A stretch of 64,000 nt of DNA from Thermogutta sp039793925 (GCF_039793925.1 NZ_JBAMME010000017.1:4495-68494), one strand, 5' to 3'; shown: positions 1 through 9,424, counted from the first letter of the stretch. Program-made: numbers and translations. Notes: generated from the sequence alone by a model not told the origin.

Positions 1-1618
1 ACCAACTTCCCGCCTCGTGGCCCTGATTAGCCTGTGTTTTGATGAGAAACTCTCGCATCACGTCGTTCCAGCGCTTCCAATCGGAGCCGCCCCAGTGCCG
101 CATCACCTGAGTGGCGTAATAGTCGTAGTAAAGGTCGGTTTCTGAAGGTCCCCATTCCGCCAGATGGGCGATGCCACGAGCAAGAGGCGGATGCTGCCGG
201 GGCCAGCCCGCGTACATTCGGCAAAGCAGGCCGATGGCGGTTGTGCTGTGTCGAGGATTGCGATCCTGATAGCCGTAAAGGGCACCCTCGTCGCTGGCCA
301 CGCTATCCAGAAACCGCTGGGCCGCGTAGTGCACCGAGCGATCGACCTTCAGGCCTGCCATCTCAGCGCTTTTGAGGGCCATGAGCTGCCAACCGGTGAC
401 TGTGGTGTCCCCCGGTTCTCCCGGCCGATAGCGCCATCCACCCCCCGCTTTGTCCTGAGCGTACTCGATGAATCGAACGGCTTCTTGGGCAGGCTGCCTC
501 AAAGCGGGGTCTTTGGTCATGGCGAATGCCTCACAAAGGGCAATGGCCACCAGCCCTTGCGCGTACATGCCATTTTTCATCCCTTCCTGAAAGTCGAGTC
601 CTTTGTCGGTCTGCCGTCCGCGCCGCAGGAGGTAATACAATCCCCGGTGAACCGTGTCGATGTAGGGCCCGCTATGGTGAGTGTATCCAGCGCCCAGAAA
701 AGGCAGGATCGCGAGTGCCGTAGCAGCGGTCGTACTCGGCTCTGTTCCCGGATTACGGCAGTATCCCCGGCATGAATGAACCTTCAAATCAAATCGCCAG
801 GAACCATCTTCCTCCTGATGGACCGCAATCCACCGCAGACCTCGTTCCACCGCCTCTTCACTCTCCGCCGAACCGTCTCCCTGAATGGCGAGCTTGGCCC
901 GCATCTCCGGCGTGCGACCTTCCAGACCACCCCCGCTGGGACGGTCTAGATGCGATAGATAGTCGGGCTCCCCGTTGCCCCAGGGACGAGCAGGATCGAG
1001 TGGGCCGGTATTGCGCGCGCCCGTGGTGGTACTCTGCTCGTTTCCTTCCTCGTCGCCCAAAATACTCACCGTGGCTGGCGTTAGCGCGAAAGATTGTTCC
1101 GTAAGGAACGACTGCTCCTCGGGCCGTTTCTCCAGGATGAGGTCGCTCTCCAGCAAAGGTGCATTGACCGCTAGATTTGCTGTGGCTACCAGCTCAATGC
1201 CGCTCAATCCTTGCGGCGTGTGAATGATCCACAGGGAGAACACGACCAGAAGAACGGCGTGGACAACGGCACTCGCGAAGAAACTCACCAGTCCCCGACG
1301 CCATTCCCGCTTCGAGGGAACGGCTTCACGCAGCGCCGTCCCTTCTTCCGCAGGCAGCATGGATTGAATCTGCTGCGATTCAGCGAGGGCTGGCGGTTTC
1401 ACCAATGGCACGCGGACGGCCGTCCATTGAGGACGCTCCTGCGACTCACCTTGCCCAGCCGATTGTCCCGATTGACCGGAGCGAACATGTTTTTCCGAAG
1501 GAACCGGGCATGGCGATCCTGACGATTCTTTTGATGGTAGCGAGGCTTTTTCGGCCGACGGGAAGCCGGCTGGCTGGAAATCACCCTCCGGCTGTCGTCG
1601 CGGCTTTTCCTCGCCCAT
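1..1618 (-). CDS. Membrane-anchored squalene-cyclase/prenyltransferase-repeat protein (3' end outside window)
   Basis: Reading the minus strand from ATG at 1618 gives about 539 codons with no stop before the window edge. An in-frame TGA lies just upstream of the ATG (1628-1630), which fixes the start. The first 105 residues are polar and low-complexity. One hydrophobic segment follows (about residues 110-132, after KREWRRG), so the protein is probably anchored in the inner membrane. From about residue 250 there are repeated alpha-barrel units of the prenyltransferase/squalene-oxidase type (GLRWIAVHQEEDGSW, AGGGWRYRPGEPGDTTVTGW, DLYYDYYATQVMRHWGG). Such anchored proteins are common in planctomycetes and their function is unknown. 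I see no DXDD cyclase signature in the visible part, so enzymatic activity is not implied. Confidence 0.85.
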   Translation of the reverse strand, partial: MGEEKPRRQPEGDFQPAGFPSAEKASLPSKESSGSPCPVPSEKHVRSGQSGQSAGQGESQERPQWTAVRVPLVKPPALAESQQIQSMLPAEEGTALREAVPSKREWRRGLVSFFASAVVHAVLLVVFSLWIIHTPQGLSGIELVATANLAVNAPLLESDLILEKRPEEQSFLTEQSFALTPATVSILGDEEGNEQSTTTGARNTGPLDPARPWGNGEPDYLSHLDRPSGGGLEGRTPEMRAKLAIQGDGSAESEEAVERGLRWIAVHQEEDGSWRFDLKVHSCRGYCRNPGTEPSTTAATALAILPFLGAGYTHHSGPYIDTVHRGLYYLLRRGRQTDKGLDFQEGMKNGMYAQGLVAIALCEAFAMTKDPALRQPAQEAVRFIEYAQDKAGGGWRYRPGEPGDTTVTGWQLMALKSAEMAGLKVDRSVHYAAQRFLDSVASDEGALYGYQDRNPRHSTTAIGLLCRMYAGWPRQHPPLARGIAHLAEWGPSETDLYYDYYATQVMRHWGGSDWKRWNDVMREFLIKTQANQGHEAGSW

Positions 1619-1771
1619 GGCGCTTGCTCAAGTGTGCACAAGATGGACAATCTAGGATACTTCGAGAAATTATATCACGGGATTAGGCAGCTCCCCGGAC
1701 TGGCAGATGCGAGTCAATCGCGGGTAGTTGGGCACGGCAGGACGGCTCTTTCTGCCCACCGGTCACGAGGC

Positions 1772-2680
1772 TCACCGGCGAAACATCTCCTGTCCTGCCA
1801 TGCGGGTCATTTCCCCCTGGAAACGAGGCAGCGGGGCAGCGGTGCGGGGCGCTTGTTGAGGCTGAATTTGGGCCGTTAGCCGCTGTGCCGCGTCCGTATT
1901 CCCCGCCTGGGCATAGCATTCGGCCGCCAGAGCAAGATACGGGGCGGAGTCTCGCGACCTCTGGGCAGCCTGAAGGTAGGTGGCAGCGGCGTCTGCGTAG
2001 CGTCCCAGCATGCGATAAGCCTCGCCAAGCGCAGCCAATTGCTCAGGTGGTTCGTCACCCGGCGAGTATCCTTGGAGAATTCTTTGCCGAACTGCCAGCA
2101 CCTGTTCCCAATCGCCCTTCACCCGATATGCTTCGGCGATCCAGTGGAGGGCATCTCGGTCGTCCGGGCGGAGTCCCAGCACCCGGTAAAATGCGCCCAG
2201 GGCTTCGTCCGGACGGTTCTTCATGAGGGCGATGCGCCCCTGAATCAGCCAGGCCGCGGGACTTTTCGGAGCTACCGCGATCGCAGACCGCGCGTGCCGT
2301 TCGGCCTGATCCAGCCGGCCCAACTCCACGAGGAATTCCGCCATCTGAACGTGGAGATCGGGATTCTGGGGGGCGGAGTCCAAAGCCATCTGAAGCTGCT
2401 GGAGGGCCTCTTCCCGCTTGTTGCACTGCCAGAGGACCCGGGCATAGTTCGCTCGCGCCTCCACGTCAGTCGGACAGGTGCGCAACGCCTGAACAAGCAG
2501 GCGGTCGGCCTCCTGAAGGTCACCCCGCTGCAGGGCGTAGTGCGCCTGCTGGCTGAGCAAGCGACTCTGCTCGAGCAGCCGCGTCGCCATCAGCTCCCGA
2601 TGCATCAAGCGGCACCCCGACCCCGCAAGCAAAGCCGAGGCGATAACCACCAGTTTCGCGCACCGGGTACAATAGGGCAT
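1772..2680 (-). CDS. TPR-repeat lipoprotein
   Basis: A 302-residue protein that starts with a signal peptide ending in a lipobox (ALLAGSGC, Cys about residue 23), so it is probably lipid-anchored. The rest is a tandem array of about six tetratricopeptide repeats (for example AHYALQRGDLQEADRLLVQALRTCP near residues 46-70 and AAWLIQGRIALMKNRPDEALGAFYRVLGLRP near 145-175), ending in a Gln/Pro-rich tail. TPR arrays mediate protein contacts and no catalytic motif is visible. It is followed after about 150 bases by the squalene-cyclase-like gene on the same strand, and the two may be co-transcribed. The partner protein is unknown. Confidence 0.85.
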   Translation of the reverse strand: MPYCTRCAKLVVIASALLAGSGCRLMHRELMATRLLEQSRLLSQQAHYALQRGDLQEADRLLVQALRTCPTDVEARANYARVLWQCNKREEALQQLQMALDSAPQNPDLHVQMAEFLVELGRLDQAERHARSAIAVAPKSPAAWLIQGRIALMKNRPDEALGAFYRVLGLRPDDRDALHWIAEAYRVKGDWEQVLAVRQRILQGYSPGDEPPEQLAALGEAYRMLGRYADAAATYLQAAQRSRDSAPYLALAAECYAQAGNTDAAQRLTAQIQPQQAPRTAAPLPRFQGEMTRMAGQEMFRR

Positions 2681-2832
2681 AGATCTGTGCTGGTTAAAAC
2701 TGTTTCCCGTGCTTAAGGATCACCGGCCTGGCGATGTTACCAACTGTCGCCCGTTAGCCATAGGTCATCTTGGAACGAACCCCCCACACAAACCGGGGCA
2801 ATTAGGAAGAACAGAAAAACTAGGTCAAAACC

Positions 2833-3282
2833 ATGCCGGCAGAATACAACAACCGCGGGATCCGCTTCCAGTATCCAGAGAACTGGCGAGTGGAAGAAGA
2901 CGATTTGTGGACGGGCCACCATTCCGTGACGGTCTATAGTCCGGAAGGGGCCTTCTGGTCCGTCAGTATTCATCCGCGGGACACCGATCCCCAAAAACTG
3001 GCCGATGCCGCCGTTCAGGCGATGCGTCAGGAGTATGACACGCTGGAGGTGGAATCCTCACCGGTGACGATCGGCAATCGCCAGTTGATCGGTTACGAGA
3101 TGAACTTTTTCCATCTCGATCTCATCTGCACAGCGCAGGTCCATTGCGTCCGTACGGAACAAGGCACCTATGTCTTTTTCGCCCAGGGCTGGGATCGCGA
3201 GTTCGAAAAGCACGCGGCCGTTTTTCAGGCCATGACCACGAGCTGCCTGAGTTATGTGAAAAAACTCTCGTACTGGGATTAA
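2833..3282 (+). CDS. Hypothetical protein, PsbP/DcrB-like small domain
   Basis: A 149-residue soluble protein without signal peptide or membrane segment. The opening pattern (NNRGIRFQYPENWRVEEDD) and the later part (TYVFFAQGWDREFEKHAAVFQAMTTS) resemble the PsbP/DcrB-type fold found in many short bacterial proteins, but this is a resemblance by eye. The Shine-Dalgarno sequence before the ATG is weak. It is divergent from the TPR lipoprotein and lies 36 bases upstream of the metalloprotease gene on the same strand, so the two probably share a transcript. No function can be assigned. Confidence 0.7.
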   Translation: MPAEYNNRGIRFQYPENWRVEEDDLWTGHHSVTVYSPEGAFWSVSIHPRDTDPQKLADAAVQAMRQEYDTLEVESSPVTIGNRQLIGYEMNFFHLDLICTAQVHCVRTEQGTYVFFAQGWDREFEKHAAVFQAMTTSCLSYVKKLSYWD

Positions 3283-3318
3283 AATGTTTCGTTCCCGGCG
3301 GATCGTCGGAGGGTTTCC

Positions 3319-4791
3319 ATGCTCTTTTCTCCCACGGGCGTCAGAACGAGCCAGTTCTCACCCCGCGGAGCTCGGACGGGTCGCTCCCGTACAAACTACC
3401 AGTTTGTCCATCCCACAGGCTGGGCCGGCTGTTTCCTGATGGTTCTGACGGCCGTTTTTGTAGGCTTGAGCGATAGCCAAGTATTGGCCCAGGCGCCAGG
3501 AGCGGACGTCTCCGGCCGGCGGTATCCCGGGTTCCCGATTGACGATGCGCGATTACTCCAAGCTGGTCTTCACAAAATCGCCTCCGCTCGACTCACGCTT
3601 TATACCGATCTTCCGCTCACCCCAGAAATCGAGGAGCTAGGACCGGTTTTTGACGCGGCTTATCCACAGTGGTGCGCGTTTTTCGGCATCACACCCGATA
3701 GCCGCTCCTGGAAGATGACCGGCTTTTTGATGAAGGATGCCCGACCTTTTCGCGAGTTGGGTGTGCTTCCTGCGTGGCTGCCGCCATTTGCCAACGGTTT
3801 TTCCGTGGGCAACGTGNNNNNNNNNNTGTTGTGGATTTACGAACAACCCAGTGCGTACTATCGCCGGCATCTGCTCATCCACGAGGGAACCCACGGATTC
3901 CTACGGGCGTATTTTGGCGATTGGATTCCCCCCTGGTACAACGAGGGGATTGCCGAGCTATTGGGAACGCATTTTTGGGACGGCCACACGCTCCGATTGG
4001 GTGTTGTTCCCAAATCCCGCAATGAGGTGCCAATGTGGGGACGAATCAAGATCGTTCGGGACGCGGTCGCCCAACAGCGGCCCCTGTCGTTGATCGATGT
4101 CCTTAACTTCGGCCCCACGGCCCATCGCGATCTGGAGCCTTACGGCTGGTGCTGGGCGGCCACGGCCCTGTTTGCACACGATCCACGGTTCCAACCCGCT
4201 TTCCAGAAATTGCCCCAGTTCATCCGGCAGGGAAACCTTCAGAGCTTTAACGAGAATTTCTTCAGGCTTCTGGGAACCACATGGAAGGCTGCGGAGTATC
4301 AATGGCTGATCGTACTGGCAGACCTCGATTATGGCTATGATTTCGTGCGGACGATCGCCGATTTCGCTCCCGGCTCTCCAGTCCTTCCCACCGGCAATGC
4401 GGTGCGTATCGAGGCGGGAAAAGGATGGCAAAACTCCGGACTGCAACTGGAAGTCGGCAAGCGATACGAACTGACTGCTGCCGGGCGTTTCGTCGTGGCC
4501 CAGGATGGTGGACCGTGGGAGTGCGAACCCCAGGGGGTGACCATCCGCTACGTGCGCGGTTATCCCCTGGGGCTACTTCTGGCGGCCGTTGTACCTCTTG
4601 GCGATTCTCCGCTACAGCCCTTGGCAGAGCTCAATACCCGGGGAAGTTTCTTTCAGCCGATCGTCGTGGGACGAGGCTGTGTGTTAACCGCCGAGCGAAC
4701 CGGGACACTTTTCCTGCGAATCAACGACAGCTCCGCCGAGCTGAGCGATAATTCGGGCGATGTTTTCGTGAAGGTGGTCCCGCTCCAATGA
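3319..4791 (+). CDS. Secreted gluzincin-like metalloprotease with PA-IL-like lectin tail
   Basis: About 490 residues, including four undefined ones from the N gap. GGAGGG lies upstream of the ATG. A long N-terminal extension carries a hydrophobic export segment (GCFLMVLTAVFVGL). The zinc-protease signature HEGTH (about residues 188-192) is followed by PPWYNEGIAE (about 205-213), supplying the third ligand Glu expected of HExxH+E gluzincins such as the peptidase-MA/DUF1570 group. The last 120 residues (GWQNSGLQLEVGKRYELTAAG ... LFLRINDSS...LSDNSGD) have the pattern of the LecA/PA-IL galactose-binding fold. It is therefore probably an exported peptidase with a sugar-binding module, substrate unknown. 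Joining the gap flanks through their shared TG gives an uninterrupted frame (N-V-L-W-I-Y). Confidence 0.8.
   Translation: MLFSPTGVRTSQFSPRGARTGRSRTNYQFVHPTGWAGCFLMVLTAVFVGLSDSQVLAQAPGADVSGRRYPGFPIDDARLLQAGLHKIASARLTLYTDLPLTPEIEELGPVFDAAYPQWCAFFGITPDSRSWKMTGFLMKDARPFRELGVLPAWLPPFANGFSVGNVXXXXLWIYEQPSAYYRRHLLIHEGTHGFLRAYFGDWIPPWYNEGIAELLGTHFWDGHTLRLGVVPKSRNEVPMWGRIKIVRDAVAQQRPLSLIDVLNFGPTAHRDLEPYGWCWAATALFAHDPRFQPAFQKLPQFIRQGNLQSFNENFFRLLGTTWKAAEYQWLIVLADLDYGYDFVRTIADFAPGSPVLPTGNAVRIEAGKGWQNSGLQLEVGKRYELTAAGRFVVAQDGGPWECEPQGVTIRYVRGYPLGLLLAAVVPLGDSPLQPLAELNTRGSFFQPIVVGRGCVLTAERTGTLFLRINDSSAELSDNSGDVFVKVVPLQ
3817..3826. other. Assembly gap of 10 N
   Basis: Ten N inside the metalloprotease gene, probably a fixed-length scaffold placeholder. 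The left flank ends ...AACGTG and the right flank begins TGTTGTGG. Merging them through the shared TG keeps the reading frame, because the net change is 12 bases. Confidence 0.95.
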
Positions 4792-5157
4792 ACGCCGCTC
4801 CGCAATGGGCGCGTTGGAGCGACGCCGCTGATGTCCCCTCCCCTTCTGCGCGTCAAATAACCCCCTCGCGGGAATCCACAACACCAGAATGGCCTCAAAT
4901 TTGGTTTGATCGTTACATCCGCTCTTTGGACCCGCTCCTTTACGGCAACTTTTCCATTTTGTCCGCCGCTTATTTGCCTTTTCGCAAAACGTAATCTATG
5001 GTCAATCAGAAAAGTAGCCCTGCTGAATGCACCCGCCCCCTGGGAGCTGTATGCAAGATCGGAACGATTTCAGGTTACCCTGTTGGACTAGAGGTAGCAC
5101 GGCACATCCCGCGGAACTCACGTGACAAAATCAAGACGACTTGGGAGGTTCAAATCC
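4792..5157. other. Intergenic region, 366 bases
   Basis: No convincing gene. It carries the leader of the pseudopilin gene, ending in a good ribosome-binding site (TTGGGAGG) a few bases before the ATG at 5158. I find no tRNA, repeat or clear terminator in it. Confidence 0.5.
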
Positions 5158-5622
5158 ATGTCCCCACGAGTACGAAAAGCCTTCACACTCATCGAAGTTC
5201 TCATTGTAGTGGTGATCATGGCCATTCTGGCGGCGGTGATCATTCCCCAGTTTGCATCCTCGACTGCCGATGCCAAGCGGAGCGCCCTGGAATTCAACAT
5301 GCACACGTTACGCTCGCAAATCGAGCTTTATCGCGTGCATCACGGGACGTATCCCCAGCTCGTTAACAACGATCTTCCCCAGCTTTATAATGCGACCAAC
5401 GCCGCGGGCGAAATCGGGACGCCGGGCCCCAACTACCCGTACGGTCCCTACATCACCGGACAGTTGCCGGTCAATCCTTATAACAACAGCAATAGAGTCG
5501 TGCCGGTAGCGACCCCCGGTCAGAAACCCACGGCAGTGGTGGCGGGCGGTGCCGGATGGCAGTACGACGCGACAACAGGCGCGATTTGGCCTAACAATCC
5601 GGAATATTACAGCTCGCCGTGA
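5158..5622 (+). CDS. Type II secretion/type IV pilus major pseudopilin-like protein
   Basis: A 154-residue prepilin. The N-terminus SPRVRKA|FTLIEVLIVVVIMAILAAV is a class-III signal: a short basic leader, processing before Phe by prepilin peptidase, Glu at +5, then the hydrophobic assembly helix. The C-terminal part (NAAGEIGTPGPNYPYGPYITGQLPVNPYN, then a Gly/Ala-rich W-Q-Y-D stretch) matches the globular domain of GspG-type pseudopilins. I chose the ATG at 5158 over an upstream GTG at 5122 because GGGAGG is placed correctly and the leader is then of normal size. It stands alone, 10 kb from the main pilus locus, and ends at a strong terminator. Confidence 0.85.
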   Translation: MSPRVRKAFTLIEVLIVVVIMAILAAVIIPQFASSTADAKRSALEFNMHTLRSQIELYRVHHGTYPQLVNNDLPQLYNATNAAGEIGTPGPNYPYGPYITGQLPVNPYNNSNRVVPVATPGQKPTAVVAGGAGWQYDATTGAIWPNNPEYYSSP

Positions 5623-5664
5623 TTCTCCTTCGGATAGCAACCCCTTGATTGGCAGCGGATGGGT

Positions 5665-5698
5665 GGGTCGAGGTCAACCCTCGACCCTTTTTTCTTTT
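5665..5698 (+). terminator. Rho-independent terminator
   Basis: A perfect 9-bp stem GGGTCGAGG/CCTCGACCC with a 5-nt loop, followed directly by TTTTTTCTTTT. It lies 43 bases after the pseudopilin stop codon. Confidence 0.9.
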
Positions 5699-5917
5699 CC
5701 ACGCCTCAGGTCGCTTGCTCATTGGCTGTGCTCCAGTCCCCAAAAACCTATCTTTGCCCATTTTCAGTGCGCAGAGACTCATTGCTCGTCTGGGCCATTG
5801 AACCTCGTATTCATTATGTCTAAAATGCCTGCGACAATTGGCATAAGTCGTCGGGACGCTGGCCCGATGGAGGAGTGTCGCCCCAGCGGATGCCTCTTGA
5901 TGGAAGGAGCACGCACC

Positions 5918-7126
5918 ATGTTCACGGTCACTAAGGACATCATGTTGCCCTGCACGACCACAGGTTCGTTTCCCCGGCCGCGATGGTTCGACGTCAGCAT
6001 GTGGGGTCGTCCGCTAGATACCTGCATGATGGACGTGCGGTTCCGGGAGAAGTTTCAGGACGCGCTGGCCGTCGTCGTCAGCGACCAGGAGCGTGCCGGT
6101 CTGGATATCATCACCCACGGAGATTTCCACTGTGACGAAGATTTCGCTGGACGCTCGTGGCACCATTATCCGCTGCAACGGTGGAAAGGTCTGGAGGGGG
6201 ATTATCTCCAATCGGAGGAGACTCGTTCTCCGTGGTTGCGATACCCCCCAGGAACATTGCTGCACGAAATTTACACAGGCTGGCGCTGGCCGATCGTCGT
6301 GGACAAGGTGGAGCATCGTCCTCTCGACTATCCCAAAATCTGGCGAATCACCCAGGCAAAGACCCGCAAACCCGTTCGTTTTGGCACCTGCTGTTCTCAG
6401 GTGATGAGCCTGTTTCTGGACATCCACACGGATAAATACAAGGACAAACGAGAACTCATCTGGGATCTGGCGGTGGCGATGAACAAGGAGTTGCGAGCCC
6501 TCCGCGATGCTGGTTGCAAATGTATTCAGGTCGAAGAGCCCTGCTTCCACTTCATGGCAAATTCGCTGGGCAAAGATCATCCCGACGTGCGCTTCATGCT
6601 GGAAGCCTACAACCGCGAAGTAGAGGGACTCGACGACGTGGAGATCTGGATTCACACCTGCTGGGGTAATCCTAATATGCAACGGGTCATGGAAGACACC
6701 AGTTATGCGGCCTCCCTAGAAATGTACCTGTATGAGGCCAAGGGCGATGTGTGGACAGTCGAGATGAAGGACCGCAATTTCAAGGACATCGAGCTCTTTG
6801 GTTCACTGAGCAAGGGTCTGCCCAAGAAAATCGCCGTGGGCGTGGTGAGCCATCGGACACTCCAGGCCGATCGTCCCGAGGACGTCGCCGCCGAGATTCG
6901 TCGCGCGCTGAAATACATTCCTCCGGAAAAGCTCGTGATCACGAGCGATTGCGGCTTTGGCCGACAGGGTTGCAATCGGGAGATCGCCTTCTACAAGGCG
7001 GCGGCGATTGCCCAGGGCACCAACATTGTGCGGCGGGAGCTCGGGCTACCCATCACATATGTCCCGGCTGCCGATCCCGCTCTGCAAATCGATATCGTCC
7101 CCAAAAAGTCGGCCGCTACTTCCTGA
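5918..7126 (+). CDS. MetE C-terminal-type zinc methyltransferase family protein
   Basis: A 402-residue cytosolic protein of the cobalamin-independent methionine synthase (Meth_synt_2) family, a UROD-like barrel. The start TTGPCTTTGSFPRP-type pattern is present as LPCTTTGSFPRPRWF. The zinc-binding set is recognisable: His246-x-Cys248 (WIHTCWGN), a Glu near 268-273 (SLEMYLYEA) and Cys345 (ITSDCGFGR). Length matches the single C-terminal domain only; the N-terminal folate domain of full MetE (about 750 residues) is absent. It probably transfers a methyl or alkyl group from a small or corrinoid-bound donor to a thiol, but substrates cannot be read from sequence. GGAAGGAG precedes the chosen ATG, and an earlier in-frame start gives an implausible leader. 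A terminator follows. Confidence 0.8.
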   Translation: MFTVTKDIMLPCTTTGSFPRPRWFDVSMWGRPLDTCMMDVRFREKFQDALAVVVSDQERAGLDIITHGDFHCDEDFAGRSWHHYPLQRWKGLEGDYLQSEETRSPWLRYPPGTLLHEIYTGWRWPIVVDKVEHRPLDYPKIWRITQAKTRKPVRFGTCCSQVMSLFLDIHTDKYKDKRELIWDLAVAMNKELRALRDAGCKCIQVEEPCFHFMANSLGKDHPDVRFMLEAYNREVEGLDDVEIWIHTCWGNPNMQRVMEDTSYAASLEMYLYEAKGDVWTVEMKDRNFKDIELFGSLSKGLPKKIAVGVVSHRTLQADRPEDVAAEIRRALKYIPPEKLVITSDCGFGRQGCNREIAFYKAAAIAQGTNIVRRELGLPITYVPAADPALQIDIVPKKSAATS

Positions 7127-7170
7127 AACGGCCGTGCCTCCCTCTGAATCAGCTTCGCTCTTTCAGGCAG

Positions 7171-7200
7171 ACCACCGCGAAACAGCGGTGGTTATTTGTT
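7171..7200 (+). terminator. Rho-independent terminator
   Basis: A perfect 8-bp stem ACCACCGC/GCGGTGGT with a 6-nt loop, followed by TATTTGTTT. It separates the methyltransferase gene from metG. Confidence 0.8.
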
Positions 7201-7360
7201 TCCTCGGTTTCGTATTTGCAGGCTTGGCTGGCTAACACCGGCTGTTGGAACGAAAACCCACTCCCGTTGCGACAACGCGCGGGATACAATGCGGGTTCTG
7301 GGTTATATGAAGCCTGCAAGAGCAAGCTGTGTCACTGAGATGGAAATAAGCGAGAACGCA

Positions 7361-9424
7361 ATGGCACGACGGATCCTGGTAACAAGCGCATTACCCTATG
7401 CAAATGGGCCGATTCACATTGGTCATCTGGTGGAGTACATCCAGACGGACATTTGGGTTCGTTTTCAAAAGTTGCGGCGTAACCGGTGTATTTACATCTG
7501 TGCCGACGACACACACGGCACCGCCATCATGATCTCCGCGCGCCGTGAGGGAATCCCCGAGGAAGAATTCATCCAGCGGATGTACACTGCCCATGTCCGG
7601 GATTTCGCAGGCTTCGATATTGAATTTGATAACTACGGCAGCACGCACAGCCCGGAAAACCGGGAAATGTGTCATATTTTTTGGAAGGCGCTGCGTGCCG
7701 CCGGGCTGGTGGTTGAGAAAGAAGTGACCCAACTCTTCGACCCTGTTGCGGGAGTTTTTCTGGCCGACCGCTTCGTGAAAGGAACCTGCCCTAATCCGGC
7801 GTGTCGCGCCCCCGATCAGTATGGCGATAGCTGCGACAAGTGTGGACACACCCACAGCCCTACGGAACTCATTGATCCGGTCAGCACGATTTCCGGAGCC
7901 AAACCGGAGCTGAGAACCGCCAAGCACCTGTTTGTGCAGATTGAGAAACTCCATGATTTTCTAGAAGAATGGACACAAACAGGGGATCACCTTCAGCCGG
8001 AAATCGCCAACTATCTGAAGGCGCATTTCCTCAGCGAACCGCTGCGCGACTGGGATATTTCCCGACCCGCTCCCTACTTCGGATTTGAGATTCCCGACAG
8101 TCCAGGCAACTACTGGTACGTGTGGTTCGATGCTCCCATCGGCTACGTCGGTTCCACGAAACAGTGGTGCCATCGAGTGGGCGAGGACCTCGAGACCTGG
8201 TGGCGCAACCCGGAGACAGAAATCCATCACTTTATCGGAAAAGACATCACCTATTTTCACTGCCTTTTCTGGCCGGCCATGCTGAAGGTAGCCGGTTTCA
8301 CTCTCCCCCGGAAGATTCACATCCACGGTTTTCTCACCGTCAATGGCGAAAAGATGTCCAAATCCAAGGGAACCTTCATCAAGGCGGAAACCTACCTCCG
8401 GCACCTCGACCCGTCTTATCTCCGGTACTACTACGCGGCCAAGCTGACTTCGCGGGTGGAAGATCTGGATCTCAACTTTGAAGAATTCGTCAATCGGGTG
8501 AACAAAGACCTGGTGGGCAATCTCGTCAATCTGGCCAGCCGATGTGCCCGGCTGATCGAGGGTTCACCGCTCTCCGCCACATATCCGGAGGATGGGGGGC
8601 TCTTCGCACAGGCAGCGGCGGATGGCGAAGCCATCGCAGAAGCCTACGAAACATGTGACTTTGCCCGCGCTATACGGATCATCCTCGCGGCCGGTGATCG
8701 CGCCAATCAGTTCGTGGATCGCATGGCACCGTGGAATCTCAGAAAAGACCCCGCCCGGCAGAAAGAACTCCAGGATGTGTGCACCGTCGGTCTGAACCTC
8801 TTCCGGCAACTGGTCATCTATCTTGCGCCGGTATTGCCGCGGCTGGCACGTCAGGCCGGCGAGTTGTTTGGTGATCCCATCGTTTCCTGGGACCAGGCCC
8901 AAAAACCCCTGCTGGGCCGGGTCGTGGCACCCTTCAAGCATATGATGCAGCGGGTGCCGGAAGAAAAGTTGAGTGCAGTGATCGAAGAAAGCCGCGAGGA
9001 AGAGGAGAGCGCGAAGGCATCGGCAGCAACCACAGCATCCCGCCCCACCGGCCTAGATTCCGACGAACCCCTACGGCAGGAGCCGCTACTTGAGAATACG
9101 ATCACGATCGATGATTTCACCAAAATCGATCTTCGAGTGGCGCGCGTCCTCGCTGCTGAAGAAGTGCCCGGCGCAGACAAACTCCTCAAGCTCACGCTCG
9201 GTTTGGGCGGCGACGTCAAACGCACCGTCTTCGCGGGTATCAAAAAGGCCTACAAGCCGGAAAGCCTTGTCGGGCGGTTGGTGATCCTGGTGGCCAACCT
9301 CGCGTCGCGGAAAATGCGGTTCGGCGTTAGCGAAGGCATGATCCTGGCAGCCGGGACGGGCGATGATCAGGTGTTCCTGCTTGCGCCTGATGAAGGCGCC
9401 AAGCCTGGCCATCGCGTTCACTGA
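7361..9424 (+). CDS. metG: Methionine--tRNA ligase with C-terminal tRNA-binding domain
   Basis: A 687-residue class I aminoacyl-tRNA synthetase that charges tRNA-Met in the cytosol. The Rossmann catalytic core opens with VTSALPYANGPIHIGHL (HIGH at 19-22) and contains the second signature KMSKS at 331-335. A Cys-rich knuckle (CPNPACRAPDQYGDSCDKC, about residues 142-162) is the zinc-binding insertion. The C-terminal 115 residues (IDDFTKIDLRVARVLAAEE ... SEGMILAAG) form the EMAP/Trbp111-type OB domain used for dimerisation and tRNA binding. ATG codons at 7340 and 7361 are both possible. I prefer 7361 because MARRILVTSALPYANG is the usual family start. Confidence 0.97.
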   Translation: MARRILVTSALPYANGPIHIGHLVEYIQTDIWVRFQKLRRNRCIYICADDTHGTAIMISARREGIPEEEFIQRMYTAHVRDFAGFDIEFDNYGSTHSPENREMCHIFWKALRAAGLVVEKEVTQLFDPVAGVFLADRFVKGTCPNPACRAPDQYGDSCDKCGHTHSPTELIDPVSTISGAKPELRTAKHLFVQIEKLHDFLEEWTQTGDHLQPEIANYLKAHFLSEPLRDWDISRPAPYFGFEIPDSPGNYWYVWFDAPIGYVGSTKQWCHRVGEDLETWWRNPETEIHHFIGKDITYFHCLFWPAMLKVAGFTLPRKIHIHGFLTVNGEKMSKSKGTFIKAETYLRHLDPSYLRYYYAAKLTSRVEDLDLNFEEFVNRVNKDLVGNLVNLASRCARLIEGSPLSATYPEDGGLFAQAAADGEAIAEAYETCDFARAIRIILAAGDRANQFVDRMAPWNLRKDPARQKELQDVCTVGLNLFRQLVIYLAPVLPRLARQAGELFGDPIVSWDQAQKPLLGRVVAPFKHMMQRVPEEKLSAVIEESREEEESAKASAATTASRPTGLDSDEPLRQEPLLENTITIDDFTKIDLRVARVLAAEEVPGADKLLKLTLGLGGDVKRTVFAGIKKAYKPESLVGRLVILVANLASRKMRFGVSEGMILAAGTGDDQVFLLAPDEGAKPGHRVH

